Positions 40,740-51,852 are shown, counted from the stretch's first letter. The stretch: 64,000 nt of DNA from Dicyema japonicum (GCA_011109175.1 RDEW01000035.1:124001-188000); one strand, 5' to 3'. Notes: generated by a model from the letters alone, not told the origin. A program made the numbers and translations.

Positions 40740-40885
40740 AAATTTTTGTTGACAGTCGTTTTATTCTGCCTCGAAGGACTACCATGTTTTGTAAGTTACC
40801 ACCGTCTATGTGCACCATTTACTGTTATATGTCCACTACTTCAGTCTCGACAACTAGCAATTGGGCAAATCTTCAAATGAACTTT
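40740..40885 (-). mobile_element. Integrase C-terminal fragment
   Basis: Minus-strand sequence GTGGACATATAACAGTAAAT then CACATAGACGGTGGTAACTT and GCAGAATAAAACGACTGTC parallels 36985-37070. The translation is HIDGGNLQNMVVLRGRIKRL. It is the end of the same integrase family. Confidence 0.55.
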
Positions 40886-40904
40886 CTGGAAAGCGACGTA
40901 TGAA

Positions 40905-41175
40905 GAAATCAATTTTTTAATACTCGAGTATCTGGCGCAACTCTTACTTGTTCAACCTGAACTTTAACACCATGTGAGAAATAAAATAATTTTTTTAATT
41001 TCAAATTACAAAGGGAACTTAAAGTAACAGTTAACAACTGCTGGCTGTTCCGTCCGGTCTTCGGTTGGCTTGAAAAGTCAAAGTGACTCCAATTAGACAG
41101 GAAATCCAACAGCCTCAATCCTCAAGCAATAATTCCGTTGATTGTCGCGTGTCTAGGACTCCTTACGGCACTCCT
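40905..41175 (-). mobile_element. LINE-R fragment R-g, endonuclease start
   Basis: The minus strand reads GFPV-like CWISCLIGVT then QANRRPDGTASS, matching the NRRPDGTTFF block of R-a and the KRPDGIT block of R-d. Only about 100 bases are convincing. Confidence 0.5.
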
Positions 41176-41419
41176 CCGGCAGTGTGTCATTTTAAATATT
41201 AATAATGTTTTTGATGATTAAAATCAACGAAAATTAATAAAGAGCCGCTCTATTGATTTGAGTTGCTTTTAGCTACTTTAAAATATCAACTATTTTAACA
41301 AAAAATTGCAGCATTCAACTCAGAAAATTCTGAATTTTACACTGTACTAGTTTTTTTCGTTCTAGTTAAGTTCCACGTAGGGATGGTGATAATAAATACA
41401 GTTAACCCTCTAGAAACAT

Positions 41420-41880
41420 TGAAAATGACAGAATTATTCTCTAGAAACATTGAAAATTATCTTCTAGAAAACATTGAAAATACTAAGAGGATATAAGGAA
41501 AATATTTAAAATTCTAATAAGAGGCAATTGGGAATTAAATAAATCTTTTTATTAAGGAAAATAAAGAGAGTAAACGATTATATAGTGGGTGCCTTGACTG
41601 TGTGGTTATTTCAAATCAGGATGGCGAACGAGATTTGCTCAAATAACCAGCAACGCTCACGAGGATCTCCTGTTTGTGTGATATGATTCCCTAGACGACT
41701 CAAGAATTGAGCGTAGCAGGCGCAAGGGAACCAAACTTCTCAACGGCGATTGGAACAAACAAAAAATCCTTGGGTAGGATTGGAATTGAGTATTACTTTA
41801 AAATAATTTATTGGAAATTGAGTAATACTTTGATAAAATTTAATTAATTTTTGTTTTCTTGGTTAAAAATATTATTTTCC
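41420..41880 (+). mobile_element. Tigger-3 remnant, interrupted by LINE-R
   Basis: Segments 41450-41536 (CTAATAAGAGGCAATTGGGA and upstream) and 41779-41880 (AATTGAGTATTACTTT, TTCTTGGTTAAAAATATT) match 57175-57320 of Tigger-2. A block around GAAACATTGAAAAT is locally repeated three times. The transposon ends are gone. Confidence 0.65.
41537..41785 (-). mobile_element. LINE-R fragment R-h inserted in Tigger-3
   Basis: Minus strand: FFVCSNRR region, then CWLFEQISFAI...NNHTVKAPTI and a stop, the C-terminus of LINE-R, followed by a short T-rich 3' UTR. It is bordered by ATTGGGAATT (41527-41536) and ATTGGAATT (41779-41787), a plausible target duplication with one base lost. Confidence 0.65.
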
Positions 41881-42065
41881 TTATTATTATATTATTTAAG
41901 CACTTCACAAGAGCCATACTAATTATAGCCCCGCATGTGCAGCAAAAGAAACAAGGTTAGATGTCATTTTCCATGCTCCCCTGTTCCTAGCCAAGGCTCT
42001 CATGCTGTTCAGGTCGTCGGCATTTGTTAGGTTTTTTTTGATACTGACCAGGTCTTTTTGTAAGA

Positions 42066-42326
42066 CTATTGGCAGTGTTGTTCTTGGTTTCCCCGATAGC
42101 GGCCTTCTTGACTAACATAGTATGTTTCCATAGATATGTTCGGTGGGGAAGTTAATTCCATCCTCAGCACGTGTCCGAAGAGCCTCCATCGGGATTCCAG
42201 TACTTCTAAGCTGATAGGTCTAGTGCTGCATCTCTTATATAAAGCATTCCTAGATATTCTCGTAGGCCAAGTAGTTCCTGTTATTTTTCTCAGCTGACCT
42301 CTGTGGAACGAGTCTAGTTTTTTCAT
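42066..42326 (-). pseudogene. LINE-B B6 C-terminal domain
   Basis: LDSFHRGQLRKITG, then LESRWRLFGHVLRMELTSPPNISMETYY, matching the B2 C-terminus. The last GRPRVTLP block is damaged and reads RYRGNQEQ. Confidence 0.75.
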
Positions 42327-42979
42327 ATCCGCTGATGAGGTCGCCCAATTCCAGCGTTATATAAAAGTACGGGTTTTATGAATGAGTCGTATAGTAGGAT
42401 TCTCATTTTCGTGTCGATGCCTTTTTGATTGAGCCATAAATTCTTCAGTTTATATAACGCAGCATTGGCTAGAGTTTTCCTACGTAAAATATCTTCGCTA
42501 TCTCCCAAGAGTGAACCGAGTTTCTTTACTTGTCGCCACTTCTCTTCTAGGACGTTACTCATCCTTCTTATCTCTGTGAGTTCTGTTTTTTCTCTGTTCA
42601 CAGTAAGAAACCATTTCCCTAGTACATCTGGTGCTTTTTCTAATAGGTTTTCTAAGACCTCTTTGTCTTCAGAAATTAGGTCTACATCGTCCGCGTAGAT
42701 TACTTCTTCCGTCTTTCCTTGGTATGACGGTCTAAGTTCCCTCATAGCGGCTTCCAAATAAATTGTGAATAGTAGAGGAGAAAGAGAGTCTCCTTGTGGA
42801 GTGCCCGTATTTGTTTCAAATTTTCTTGAATAGGTTTTTCCGACTCTCACAAGGAGCTCAGTGTTAGAAAGTAGAATTCGGATCATCCTTAGACTCGATT
42901 CATCAAGAAATCCGCCCAGTACCCCCATTAATTTGTTCCTGTTAACCGTATCAAAAGCTCTTGATAGATCAATTCCCAA
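42323..42979 (-). pseudogene. LINE-B B6 reverse transcriptase
   Basis: Begins GIDLSRAFDTVNRNKL with the first catalytic Asp, then GTPQGDSLSPLLF and the intact active site IYADDVDLISED, then KKLGSLLGDSEDILRR and the VLLYNAG block. A shift at about 42330 moves the last domain to the frame ending at 42066. Upstream it continues in another frame. Confidence 0.8.
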
Positions 42980-43208
42980 AATATTGGTGGCGTTACGGTA
43001 TCTTTGATATGTTGCACACCTCCATCTGTGACTCCAGACCGCATCAGCTGTGGATCTCCCTTCTCGAAAACCACTTTGACTATCTGGTAGGTATTTGTAA
43101 GCAGGTCCTTTTATTCGTTCATGTTTCCTTATAAATAAAATTAATTAATTTAAATTTTTTAATTATCTTAAATAAATTCTTCATCAGTTTTGTAGTGGCT
43201 GTGATGAA

Positions 43209-44210
43209 TAGGTGGAGTATTTATCTGAAATATAATAGGCACCGGATAGGCGAGGTAAAACCACAGCAGATAGTTTGGGAGTCATAAGGTGCAATATGTA
43301 GTAGAGAACACCAGGTAGACAGTGTTATCCGTACCTCGGTGCTAGTCAAGCACAATAAACCGGACATTGTGGTACACGATAAGGAGTATGGCCAAGTCCC
43401 TATCATAGAGGTTGGCATTGCGTCTTCAATCGATCAATGAAATAGCAATCGTCCACGTAAATGATTACTGTCTTATTATTAAGTCAATAATCACCATGAT
43501 ATTAACTATTTCTACGGGAAGGCCATCAGCAGATCCATCCTCTCTTAATATTGACCATATTTTTTATGATGTTTCTCTCTCTTCAAAAATACAGTAGTAG
43601 TCTGCAGAGGAAAGTGCTTTTTAGGAGGAAACAGCCTTGCTCAAACAGCACAACAGTGGATGGTAACCATATGGATCGATCAAACGTCCTCGGCAACATC
43701 TTCGCTCAGCACTTACTTTAAGGTCAAAATGGATGGAGGGTGTATTCTCACTTCTTCGATTCTTTTGTTGATCAACACTTTTATTTATAAATTCGAGTAT
43801 TCGATGTCTCTTTAGTCTTCAAGAGACGAAGGAAGACACGGACTTTACCCATCATTAAGCCACGTCGACTGTATTCGTATAAAAGAACAATATTAACAAC
43901 AAACACACAGATACACTCAACTTTAATATCAAATAGAATAAAATATTTAGTATAAAAGAATAATGGTAACAACGAGCACACAAATATACACTCAGATTTG
44001 GAGTTTATTAAATAGATATGAGGAATATTGTACTTTTTGTATAGACAGTCTCGATAGTTAAGCATATATTGGGTATAAAGAAGGCTTAATTGACTCAAAT
44101 GCATTATTTCTGAATGTGCGTTATGTGAATGGAAATAATCGACAAATATTCAAAATATGTTAGGTGGAGTCTATTTTTAGAATTTTCTATTGTTTTATGT
44201 ATATTTTCAC
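43209..44210 (+). repeat. Duplicated block D2, second copy
   Basis: Matches 39032-40051 from TAGGTGGAGTATT to GTATATTTTCAC with small indels, including the LINE-C endonuclease core (NKPDIVVHDK near 43360). Both copies begin at exactly the same base although the LINE-C coding region continues further 5' in fragment C-2. Confidence 0.8.
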
Positions 44211-44309
44211 TGAATCTCTAATTATAATCTCAGAGTTAGGGAGAAAGTAGTGAAACAATAAATAACTATGAAATGTGGAAAATTAAATGATCAAAGAAAA
44301 TAGAAAAAA

Positions 44310-45480
44310 TTAAAGTTTATTAATGCTACTAATTAAACTTTTTCCACTATCTTTCCTCTTTCTGCTTTTCATGTGTTCAAATAAACAGATATTATCTGAA
44401 CGTTTTCGTATTTTACTAATTCTAAATTATTAATCAAGAATACAATATGAGGAAGAGTGTTGTAAGCAATACGATCAAACTGATACCCGTAATTATCCAT
44501 ACAATTAAATGTTTGATAACAACCATTCTTAACCCCATTTTGAGTGGTTTGCGAGTCATTCGAGGCATTCAAAGCCAACTTCTCTGACTTAAACGAATTG
44601 CGTCTTATTAAATCTTCCCCAATCATATGATTGTCTATGTTTTTTGAGGGTTGACGAGCTGAAATAGATTTCGATAGATTTTTTGTAGAGTTTTGAATTG
44701 ACCTCGATAATTCCACTGTAGTTGTTTGTCTTGTTGAAAGTGTTTCAGTTGGTTTTGTAGGTTTTATAGTCGCTGTAGATGATTCACTCGTTGTAGTTAC
44801 TGATCTTGTGGGTTGGAATGATTCAGTTGAGTTTGTAGGTTCTAATTCGCTGTAGATGTTTCAAGAGTAGAAGTTGACTCGGTACTTTTTGGATCAAAAA
44901 TTGTAGAAATTTTACTTGAATTAGCTTTCTCTGACTTAGTTCCCGTTGTTAATGTAGAAATATTCGATGAGTACGTTGATTTTTAAAACCCAACAGGTCT
45001 AGGCAGGGCTGGAATTTTAGGTGGCAATCCTATAAATTCAAAAGTGAAATAACTGTATTGGCAGATAAATCCATGTTTAATATTGTTTGGTTCACAAATA
45101 CATCGAGATATTAGCCATTTTGATTTTTTTCTTTAATACAACGGCAAGGATTTATTATGTACTTGTAGCGTCCTATTATCTTGTCTATATAATAAATTTT
45201 TGTATTTGAATTTAATTTTGTTAATAAGTCCGTGATGGACGTAAAAACATTTTCATTGTTTACTATTGCCTGAAAATAAGATCAAAATTACAAGCAATCC
45301 TCCTTCACTTAAGCATGAGTGAAATGATTCATGATAATTAAAAGTACTTTCTTTCACAGAATAGCATTTTCCATCAATTTCCAAATCTCCTGAAGGGTTA
45401 CTGAAGTAGTTAGGACATTGACAAGAAACTATAATAAAAACTAAAACAACCAGCAATATTAATGCTTGAAAAGCAATCAT
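44310..45480 (-). CDS. C-type-lectin-like membrane protein with Ser/Thr-rich stalk
   Basis: ATG 45480 opens a signal peptide (FQALILLVVLVFIIVSCQC). Exon 1 (45480-45292) carries GKCYSVKESTFNYHESFHSCLSEGGLL, the start of a C-type lectin fold. A 22-nt intron (45270-45291) leads to AIVNNENVFTSITDLLTKL. The C-terminal lectin block reads CICEPNNIKHGFICQY near 45080-45030. A Ser/Thr-rich, probably O-glycosylated stalk follows (SSKISTIFD, TTTSESSTATIKPT). Then a membrane helix (VVIKHLIVWIITGISLIVLLTTLF, near 44510-44440), a 22-nt intron (44422-44443) and a basic tail (ISKIRKRSDNI ... SSINKL) end at stop 44312-44310. About four one-base frame breaks occur, near 45130, 44990, 44845 and 44530, several in homopolymers. 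Adhesion or recognition at the cell surface is inferred. Confidence 0.7.
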
Positions 45481-45944
45481 TAATAGTTCGATGACATTTT
45501 GTTATAAATTCTAATATTATTTTTATTTTTTCTATTTTATATATTATTTTAAAAATAACATATTTTATTTTATTTATCAACAAATCTAAAAATCTTGTTT
45601 CTTATTTATTAATGATCTATCATTATTTAACGTTTGTCATTTTATTTTATATGTATGATATGCCATTAACCTTCGATCAGTTATTACTTTATTTAATTTT
45701 ATTAAAATAGACATTATTATAAGATATATAGTTATAATTAATATTAAATGACCTTTGACCTTGGTTTACCAGAAGAATACATTCTTTACTACTATTGCCA
45801 GATAATCACAAATTATACATCTTTTCCTCGCATGGTTATGTTCGTCTTTATTATTATCAAAAGCACTTTCACAGAACCAAAGAACGTTACATTAACTAAA
45901 GTCCCGTTTGCTTCACTAGGCGTCTACTTTGTGCATCTGTCCGT
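45481..45944. other. Intergenic upstream of the lectin-like gene
   Basis: Very AT-rich. It probably holds the promoter of the minus-strand gene, but no specific site is recognised. Confidence 0.45.
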
Positions 45945-46300
45945 AATCTTATAGGTCTCTCATATTTAAGTTTTCTTCCAATCCATTAAGATCCTTGTTT
46001 AGAGCCACTGGTAGAGTGACTTTGGGTCTTCCTCTGAACGATGGTTTGTTCTCATTGTTAAAGTAATTGTCCATTATTATATTTGCAGGGGCGTTTATGT
46101 CTATTCTAAGCACGTGCCCAAACAGTCTCAATCTTGATTCAATAATGTCAATGCTTATTGGCCACGATTGTGCCACAGAGTATAATTTCTTATTTGAAAT
46201 CTTTTTGGGGCAACCTAGACCCATTAAATTGCGTAATTGTTTTCGATGAAATATATTCATTTTTCTTGAGCTCTAGCTCCTTGACCCCATGTACCCCAGT
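45945..46300 (-). mobile_element. LINE-B copy B7, C-terminal domain fragment
   Basis: The minus strand reads TGVHGVKELELKKMNIFHRKQLRN, then IESRLRLFGHVLRID and SFRGRPKVTLPVALNKDL, the C-terminus of LINE-B. The 3' UTR is missing, because it stops where AT-rich DNA begins. Confidence 0.75.
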
Positions 46301-46337
46301 GTGAAGATCATTCGACATGTGTTGAAAAAACTGACAG

Positions 46338-46950
46338 TTAACAACTGCTGAATGCTCTCATAATTGAGGAAATATTTCTCCTGACGATTTGCAAGGGAAT
46401 GCGGTAAATGAACCAACTACTTTTTCTCCTATAATTTTTTTCCTGGCTATGAGCGAGCCAATTCTGTTTAGCAGGGCCAGTGACCTGTTTCTTATGATTC
46501 CTGGCGTTTCTACGGAGACTAGTTAAAAATGAACTGTCCACCAAGACATGCGTATTTCTTATCTTTAGGATCTCAGCCTTCTCCGAAGGAGAGCCTGGGT
46601 TAGTTACTGTCGTTACAAGGTTGGAAAGAGAGAGGCTATCGACACAGGTGGCGTCCCATGCAAGGTATATTCCGCTTTCCAATGAAAAGAGAGAAGTCCG
46701 TCCGGTCTTTGGTTGGCTGGGACGAGTCCTAGGGACCAGACTGCCCGAGCCATGCATTTCAATGGTTCAGCGTCCGATCGGTTAAATTAGCGTAGGATCT
46801 GGCGTGTGAGACCACTGGAAGCATATGTCGAAGATAGAAAGGCCGGAAGGGCGAGTTCTAGTGGTGAGCGTATTCCGATTCCTCCGTAGCGAAGAGGTAG
46901 TTTGCATTAGCCAGTTTTATCAAAAGGAATGTTGAGCGTTTTTTCAATGG
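46338..46950 (-). mobile_element. LINE-R copy R-i, thumb end and endonuclease
   Basis: Minus strand: PLRYGGIGIRSPLELALP near 46890, then ANQRPDG- (KTG in the open frame) with SLESGIYLAWDATCVDSLS near 46690, and IPLQIVRRNISSIMRAFSSC. It is the same subfamily as R-a. The endonuclease WDAT block is intact, but the PD sits across a frame change near 46710. Confidence 0.75.
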
Positions 46951-47339
46951 CTGTATATTTGATTAACCAAATTTACAATATTCACATTTTCAAACAAAAT
47001 CATTTTTTTGCTTTTCGTAGCAAATATGACATTTTTACTTTGAATGAACGCCGTCTTTGATTCAGTGCCTTTAAAACCTTTTGATTTTATTTCTCATCTC
47101 TTTTCTTAACGGACATATGGGAGGTCAGAAGCATGAAGTTTCTAAATTGGCATACTATTATACATGCAATAGTCTGAATTCAAATCCTGAATAACCCAAT
47201 TATAGTGGTACTTTGATTATAAAATGCATGCTCTGCGAAGAACGACATGATTATTTGTTTATTTTCAAATATGTCGCGAGCGCTGAGAGTGATCCATCAA
47301 TGTCAAAAATAAAATAATCTATTATATCAAAGTTAACAA
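46951..47339. other. Unassigned AT-rich DNA
   Basis: No coding block. GCGAGCGCTGAGAGTGATC at 47276-47294 has an inverted counterpart (GATCACTCTCAGCGC) at 50843-50857, possibly the edge of an unnamed repeat. Confidence 0.4.
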
Positions 47340-47990
47340 AAATGCTCGACAAATTCTTATCGGGAAAAAGATCTTATAAATTCTTATCGCCTGGACAAAG
47401 CGGTTTCAGGGAAAAAAGATCAACCGCCGACATAGTATGGACGCACAGATGGTCTGGCGCTATATGTCAGAAATACAAAAAATGCAATAAAAGTTCTGGG
47501 GATCGACATGAGTCGTGCATTCGACTCTGTACACAGGGGACTACTTATTAACATTCTGAATACATTTCTAGACACGGATGATGTTAGAATTATTTCCTTG
47601 CTCCTAGAAGATACTCACCTGGCTGTCAAAATCGGAAATACCGCTTCCAATTTTTTTAAAACCACTCGGGGAGTTCCACAAGGGGATTCGTTGTCTCCTA
47701 TTCTATTTATTATTTATCTTGAGGCTGCACTGAGGGATTTCAGATTATCCATTAAAGGACAATATTATGAGTTGATTTACGCAGACGATCTGGACTTTGT
47801 ATCGGATGATTCTGAATTTCTCAAGTATACATAAACGACTCCTCGATGAACTAAGAGATCTTGCGGAACGGAGAGGCCTTTGGATGTGATTGGTGCAAAG
47901 GGTGGCCGGCGCGGCACAAGGGAACCTTAATTGACTTTTGTTTTTTTATGTGTTCTCGGCAGTGCTGATAATAATAATAATAACAAAAAT
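47340..47990 (+). mobile_element. LINE-B copy B8, RT palm and 3' end
   Basis: Covers SPGQSGFREKRSTADIVWTHRW, then DMSRAFDSVHRGLL, GVPQGDSLSPILF and the intact IYADDLDFVSDD. It then jumps at about 47830 to the last 30 codons (LDELRDLAERRGLW) and GCACAAGGGAACCTTAATTGA. The tail is GGCAGTGCTGATAATAATAATAATA. Confidence 0.8.
47508..47834 (+). pseudogene. LINE-B B8 RT palm
   Basis: Intact palm with both catalytic Asp blocks, closely similar to B2 (DMSRAFDSVHRGKL). It is cut after SDDSEFLKYT by the internal deletion that removed the thumb. Confidence 0.75.
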
Positions 47991-48275
47991 GCTAAGCACT
48001 TCTGCGTTGACATAAGCACGTAAAATTCCTAGGGTTTCGCTGGTGCAGAACACACACTTTATTTAAGTAAATTAATAGATTAGAGGGAGAACCAAGGAAT
48101 GCTCTTCACTTTTTTGTTTTCTTTTTTTTGGCTGTATGTCCCTTTAGACTATCCAGTTCCACAGTGAATCTCCACTGATGACGGCGTCACTCGTCAAGCC
48201 CTTTTAAACTTCCACCAGGTGAACAGTAGAGAGATTCGAACCCGTCACCTAAACACTGCGACACCGGCTACAAAA
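47991..48275 (-). mobile_element. SINE S1 copy S1d
   Basis: Minus strand: B box GGTTCGAATCTCTCTACTG, body CTGGTGGAAGTTTAAAAGGG and CACTGTGGAACTGGATAGTC, then a poly-A run. It abuts the TAA tail of LINE-B B8. The tail differs from S1a after GTGTGTTCTGC. Confidence 0.75.
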
Positions 48276-48708
48276 GTGCAAATTAAATATTATTTTCAAT
48301 GATATCGATTTTTTGTCGTTGTGAATGAACCACTCCCATCTTTCTATTCATTTTTTAATAATCGAGAGGTTTTACTTGTGTTCTTCCAGAGTACCCACGG
48401 CTTTCCTGTATCGACGACGATCATCTTTCATTAAGAGTTGAAGGGGGGTAGGTTTTTCTCCCAATTTACGTGTATTTGAGGCTTCTAGTCTTAAATGGAA
48501 GAAACGACTTGTCTCATGACCACTCAGACCGATGAAACCGGAGCCGTTGTTTTTGATTGAGGCGTGATCAAGAATTGGGGGAAAGATCGGCAGGTAGATT
48601 TGTTTGACGTGCAAGTTTGCCTGTTAGGGAATTGATCTTGTATAAATTGGATATTGAAACTCCATAAGCCCATGAGGCACAAGCATACTCTACCGTCGGT
48701 TTTAGAAA

Positions 48709-49643
48709 TTAATTGTACAAGATGACAGCGCATTCCCGTGACGGCCTGGACTTTAAGAGCGGTTTCATTATATTCAGTTTCTTGAGATCCTTTGTCATAA
48801 AGTTCTTCACATGTTGAGAAGATGTCATCAAAAGGTCAAAAGTCACTCCCAGAATAGTTGGATGAATCTGTAAAGGTAAAGAGTATCCATATATGCTCAA
48901 ATCCAATGTATATTTTTCTTTTCTGTCTGTGGTGAAGATAGCATACGTTGATTTATCCCTGGATATGGAGAGACGATTCAAATTCAACCAGGCTCCCAGG
49001 TCATCAATATGTGACTGAAGCTCTGATTTTGCCATTTCCACGTATTTGCTCCTACTAGCGATAATTAAGTCGTTAGCATATGTGTGAAGCATTGAATCTA
49101 ATCCTCCAATGCAGGGTAAATCGTTTAGGAATTAATTGAATAACGCCGGAGAGAGAGGCGATCCTTGAGGGACGCCATTTGGTAGAAGACGGGACCTCGA
49201 TCTTGCATGGCCTATATAGACAAGTCTTCTTCCGGAAAAAATTGGCTATTCATCTTTTCAAAGTCAGCTGAATGGTGGTGTCAAAAACTTTTTCGTGAGT
49301 AATGTTCTCGGGACAGAATCAAACGCCTTCTGTGTGTCCAGGAGACCAATTTTTTCCGTAGATGGCGTTTCGGTTCGTTGAACCCTTCTGTTATAAATTG
49401 AGACAGTGAAGTCAAATATGTCGTAGTTGAACACTCACATTCGAAACCATGTTGGAATTGGCATTCGGGCAAATGGAGTTTAATTTTCCAGAGTACAAGT
49501 TTCTCAATTAGACGCGAAAATACGCACGTCAATGAAATGAGGAGACGCTTCTCCGAGTCCAGAGTAGGCTTGTAAAATTTGTAAACTGCACGTGGGACAA
49601 ACAACTTATCAGCTCGAAGGATTACATGGTTTAGATGGTCCAC
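48709..49643 (-). pseudogene. LINE-A A8 RT region in two frames
   Basis: Frame 49643-49281 has the fingers (LTCVFSRLIEKLVLWKIKLHLP, FQHGFECECSTTTYLTSLSQFI). The palm continues out of frame at 49280-49095 (GVPQGSPLSP region). Frame 49092-48709 begins with the active site, TYANDLIIASRSK (YAND instead of YADD), and the thumb LSISRDKSTYAIFTT and HPTILGVTFD. The Asp-to-Asn change would abolish catalysis. Confidence 0.7.
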
Positions 49644-50405
49644 TGCTTTGTCGATGGAGCAAAATGAGCTGGGATCAAAATGTATTAGGTTATGGTCAAT
49701 GAAGAGCTTGAAATTTGACAGTCAGCTTTCTTGTAGACCTTGAAGGTTGCTTTTTTTACGTGAGTTATTGAATCGGCTCAGATTTATTATAATCGGATTA
49801 TGATCACTATGAAAATCGTAGGAGACGTTCCATGAAATCTTCGGGGCAATCCTAGAGAAGGCAAATGGATATGTCGGGGGAGGTTAGGTTGTCATTTCTT
49901 CGGACTGTGTCCTTAGAAGATGTTCGGGTGATTCAGAATCGCCATTTTTTCGAGAGAGTTGATAATTAGACTCCCCCTTTGTCTGCTGACTGGGTATTGA
50001 ACCATTGCGGATGTTTGGCGTTGAAATCCCCACATAGTAAAACATTTCGAATTTCGTGCTGTTTGTCGAGCTTCGGAACATAGTTATTAGGACAGGATCC
50101 CGGCGGGGAATGTAATTGTTGATTAGAATAGGATGTTCTGACCCATTAATAAGATCAATTGAAATTTGTTCCGCGGTCCTGTCGTGTAGAATTAAATCAT
50201 CCACTTGCGAGCTCACATCATGGATGGATAAACCGTTTTTAATAATAGTAAGTAAGCCCCCACCACGTCCAATACGGTCTTTCTGATAGAGATGTATCTA
50301 GGAAAAAGTGGGGTTGTACTCTTTGTAGAAAGTTTTGACTCCTGGATAAGGCAAATGTCACTCTTGTGCTTCGTTGATAGACATCGTAACTCCAGAATCT
50401 TTGTT

Positions 50406-50633
50406 TTATACCGTTAGCATTGAGTTGCATAATAACAAGGTTTTTGGTCCTGGGTTTTGTTCAATATCTCCAGAAAGCAATAGAATCCAGGGGAACAAAC
50501 AACATCTCGAGTCTCCAGTTGAGGTATACCATCCAGGCATACGAAAAGTCTGGATAAGGAAAAATGGTTCTTTGGGTATTATTCGACACTGAGCCCCACC
50601 ATAAAAGGTGAACCCATGACGCCACGCTAACAT
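50406..50633 (-). pseudogene. LINE-A A8 leader peptide with 2A-like motif
   Basis: A 75-codon frame begins at the element's first codons and carries the hydrophobic stretch CLFPWILLLS before GDIEQNPGP (codons 55-63), the layout of functional 2A sequences. A one-base shift just after the motif moves the endonuclease to the frame starting at 50430. Confidence 0.75.
50445..50471 (-). other. 2A-like ribosome-skipping motif GDIEQNPGP in LINE-A A8
   Basis: Matches D-[V/I]-E-x-N-P-G-P exactly and is preceded by LLLS, as in many active 2A peptides. It lies about ten codons before the endonuclease. Confidence 0.8.
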
Positions 50634-51035
50634 TACAAAACTTAACCAACAAAAATTGGTGTAAATCTTTTATAAAATACTTTCACACATAATAATTACT
50701 TAAGATTAATCTCTATTAGTAAAAATAATGATTTTATATAAAAATGAACAAATTATTCCGAAACTTAAGTATTGATTAATTTTCAATAAACATGACAGAT
50801 GTTGGCACCTGTCAAATCACCTGTCATCACGCTCAACGCTCGATCACTCTCAGCGCTAATGGCATAATAATTTTTGCTCTTTCGCGATTCCAAGTTCATG
50901 ACTCATTATGTCCAGCAATGACCAGAGAAAACAATGTCATTATAAGACATGGCAAAAAATTCTGGAAGTGATCTATGATACGCATATGTGATTCTCTCGG
51001 CTTGTTGAAGTTAAAATTAATGAATTAACAGTTGG
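50634..51035. other. Unassigned AT-rich DNA
   Basis: Contains the inverted counterpart of the 47276 sequence (50843-50857). No gene seen. Confidence 0.4.
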
Positions 51036-51465
51036 AAATGTGCTAAACAAATGTGAGAAAAAAATCAACCTGCTGAAATGCTAACGGGCAATGAAAAATC
51101 AGAAACAATCCAATACTAAAAACACTTTACTACAATCATATTGAAACTTGGATTTTCTATGCATTTGCCTCAGAGGACCTTACATCTCTTGGACTAATGC
51201 ACTGAAAATCGCGCTACACAAAAAGGACTTTTGGAATTACAAAGAAATGGTCTACGGACAAAAGGAACGTGATACCCACACACTTGGAGATCCTTATCTG
51301 AAGGAGTAACGGAGGAAAACTGATCAAACGTTATTAGGAGAAATCCTGACCTAACGAGTTGTGTAGAACCGAGGGAGAGCATCGAATCGAGTTAAGAGCC
51401 TGGATTAATTTGTCGTGATCACATGTTTGTTTTCCGTTTTAACGATGTCTTGGAATAAATATTTG
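51036..51465 (+). mobile_element. LINE-A copy A9, C-terminal remnant and 3' end
   Basis: NVLNKCEKKINLLK near 51036 and the LYYNHIETWIFYAF block follow the A3 C-terminus. The 3' UTR has GTGATCACATG and TTTTAACGATGTCTTGG, then TAAATA. The coding part is full of shifts. Confidence 0.65.
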
Positions 51466-51499
51466 ATTTAAGTTTGAGGCAATGAATCAGATTCCAATA

Positions 51500-51852
51500 A
51501 ACTAGAAGAACCACGGGAGAATCAGTTAGACTGTAAGCTTTGAGAGTCAATATTTTGTCACTACACTTTCACTCAGTTTAACTCTTTTTGTTATTAATAA
51601 GCACGTGTTAGAATAAAAATAGGTTTTTTTGGAAGAACAAAATTTCAAATGAAATCGTATGCAACAGACTAGGGATCGAATCGGAATAATGACTTTTCTT
51701 GTCAAACAGATCCCACCCGTGAGCGACGAATCCTTCTGACACAACAAGTAGTTGGAGGAATCTTCTTACTTTCAACCTGGTAAGACGTGTGATGAAAATG
51801 GAAGAAGGTGGATCTACTTTTGCACTTCTCGTATGAAGCGAAACCAATAATA
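51500..51852 (+). mobile_element. SINE S2 copy
   Basis: GGGATCGAATC near 51673 fits a B box. CTTGTCAAACAGATCCCACC (51699) and GATGAAAATGGAAGAAGG (51791) are the S2 body. It ends CCAATAATAAAC. It directly follows LINE-A A9, as the other S2 copy follows LINE-A A3. Confidence 0.5.

Larger units (their letters stand above)
41880..43110 (-). mobile_element. LINE-B copy B6, 5'-truncated, well preserved RT
   Basis: Reads on the minus strand from SGFREGRSTADAVW near 43080 through RT and C-terminal domain to the tail. The 3' end (41955-41880) has GCACATGCGGGGCT, ATAATTAGTATGGCTCTTGT and GAAGTGCTTAAATAATATAATAATAA, the tail shared with SINE S1. The AT-rich DNA upstream (43110-43205) is not element. 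Confidence 0.8.
48366..50630 (-). mobile_element. LINE-A copy A8, 5'-complete with canonical 2A motif
   Basis: Starts on the minus strand at 50630 with TTAGCGTGGCGTCATGGGTT. A leader of about 55 residues ends with WILLLSGDIEQNPGP. The endonuclease is in several frames (QLNANGIKQR, then HDRTAEQISIDL and NNYIPRRDPV). RT and C-terminus follow (RLIEKLVLWKIKLHLPECQFQHGFE, TYANDLIIASR, LGVTFDLLMTSSQHV) to about 48366. No hairpin or TAA tail is seen at the 3' side. Confidence 0.8.
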
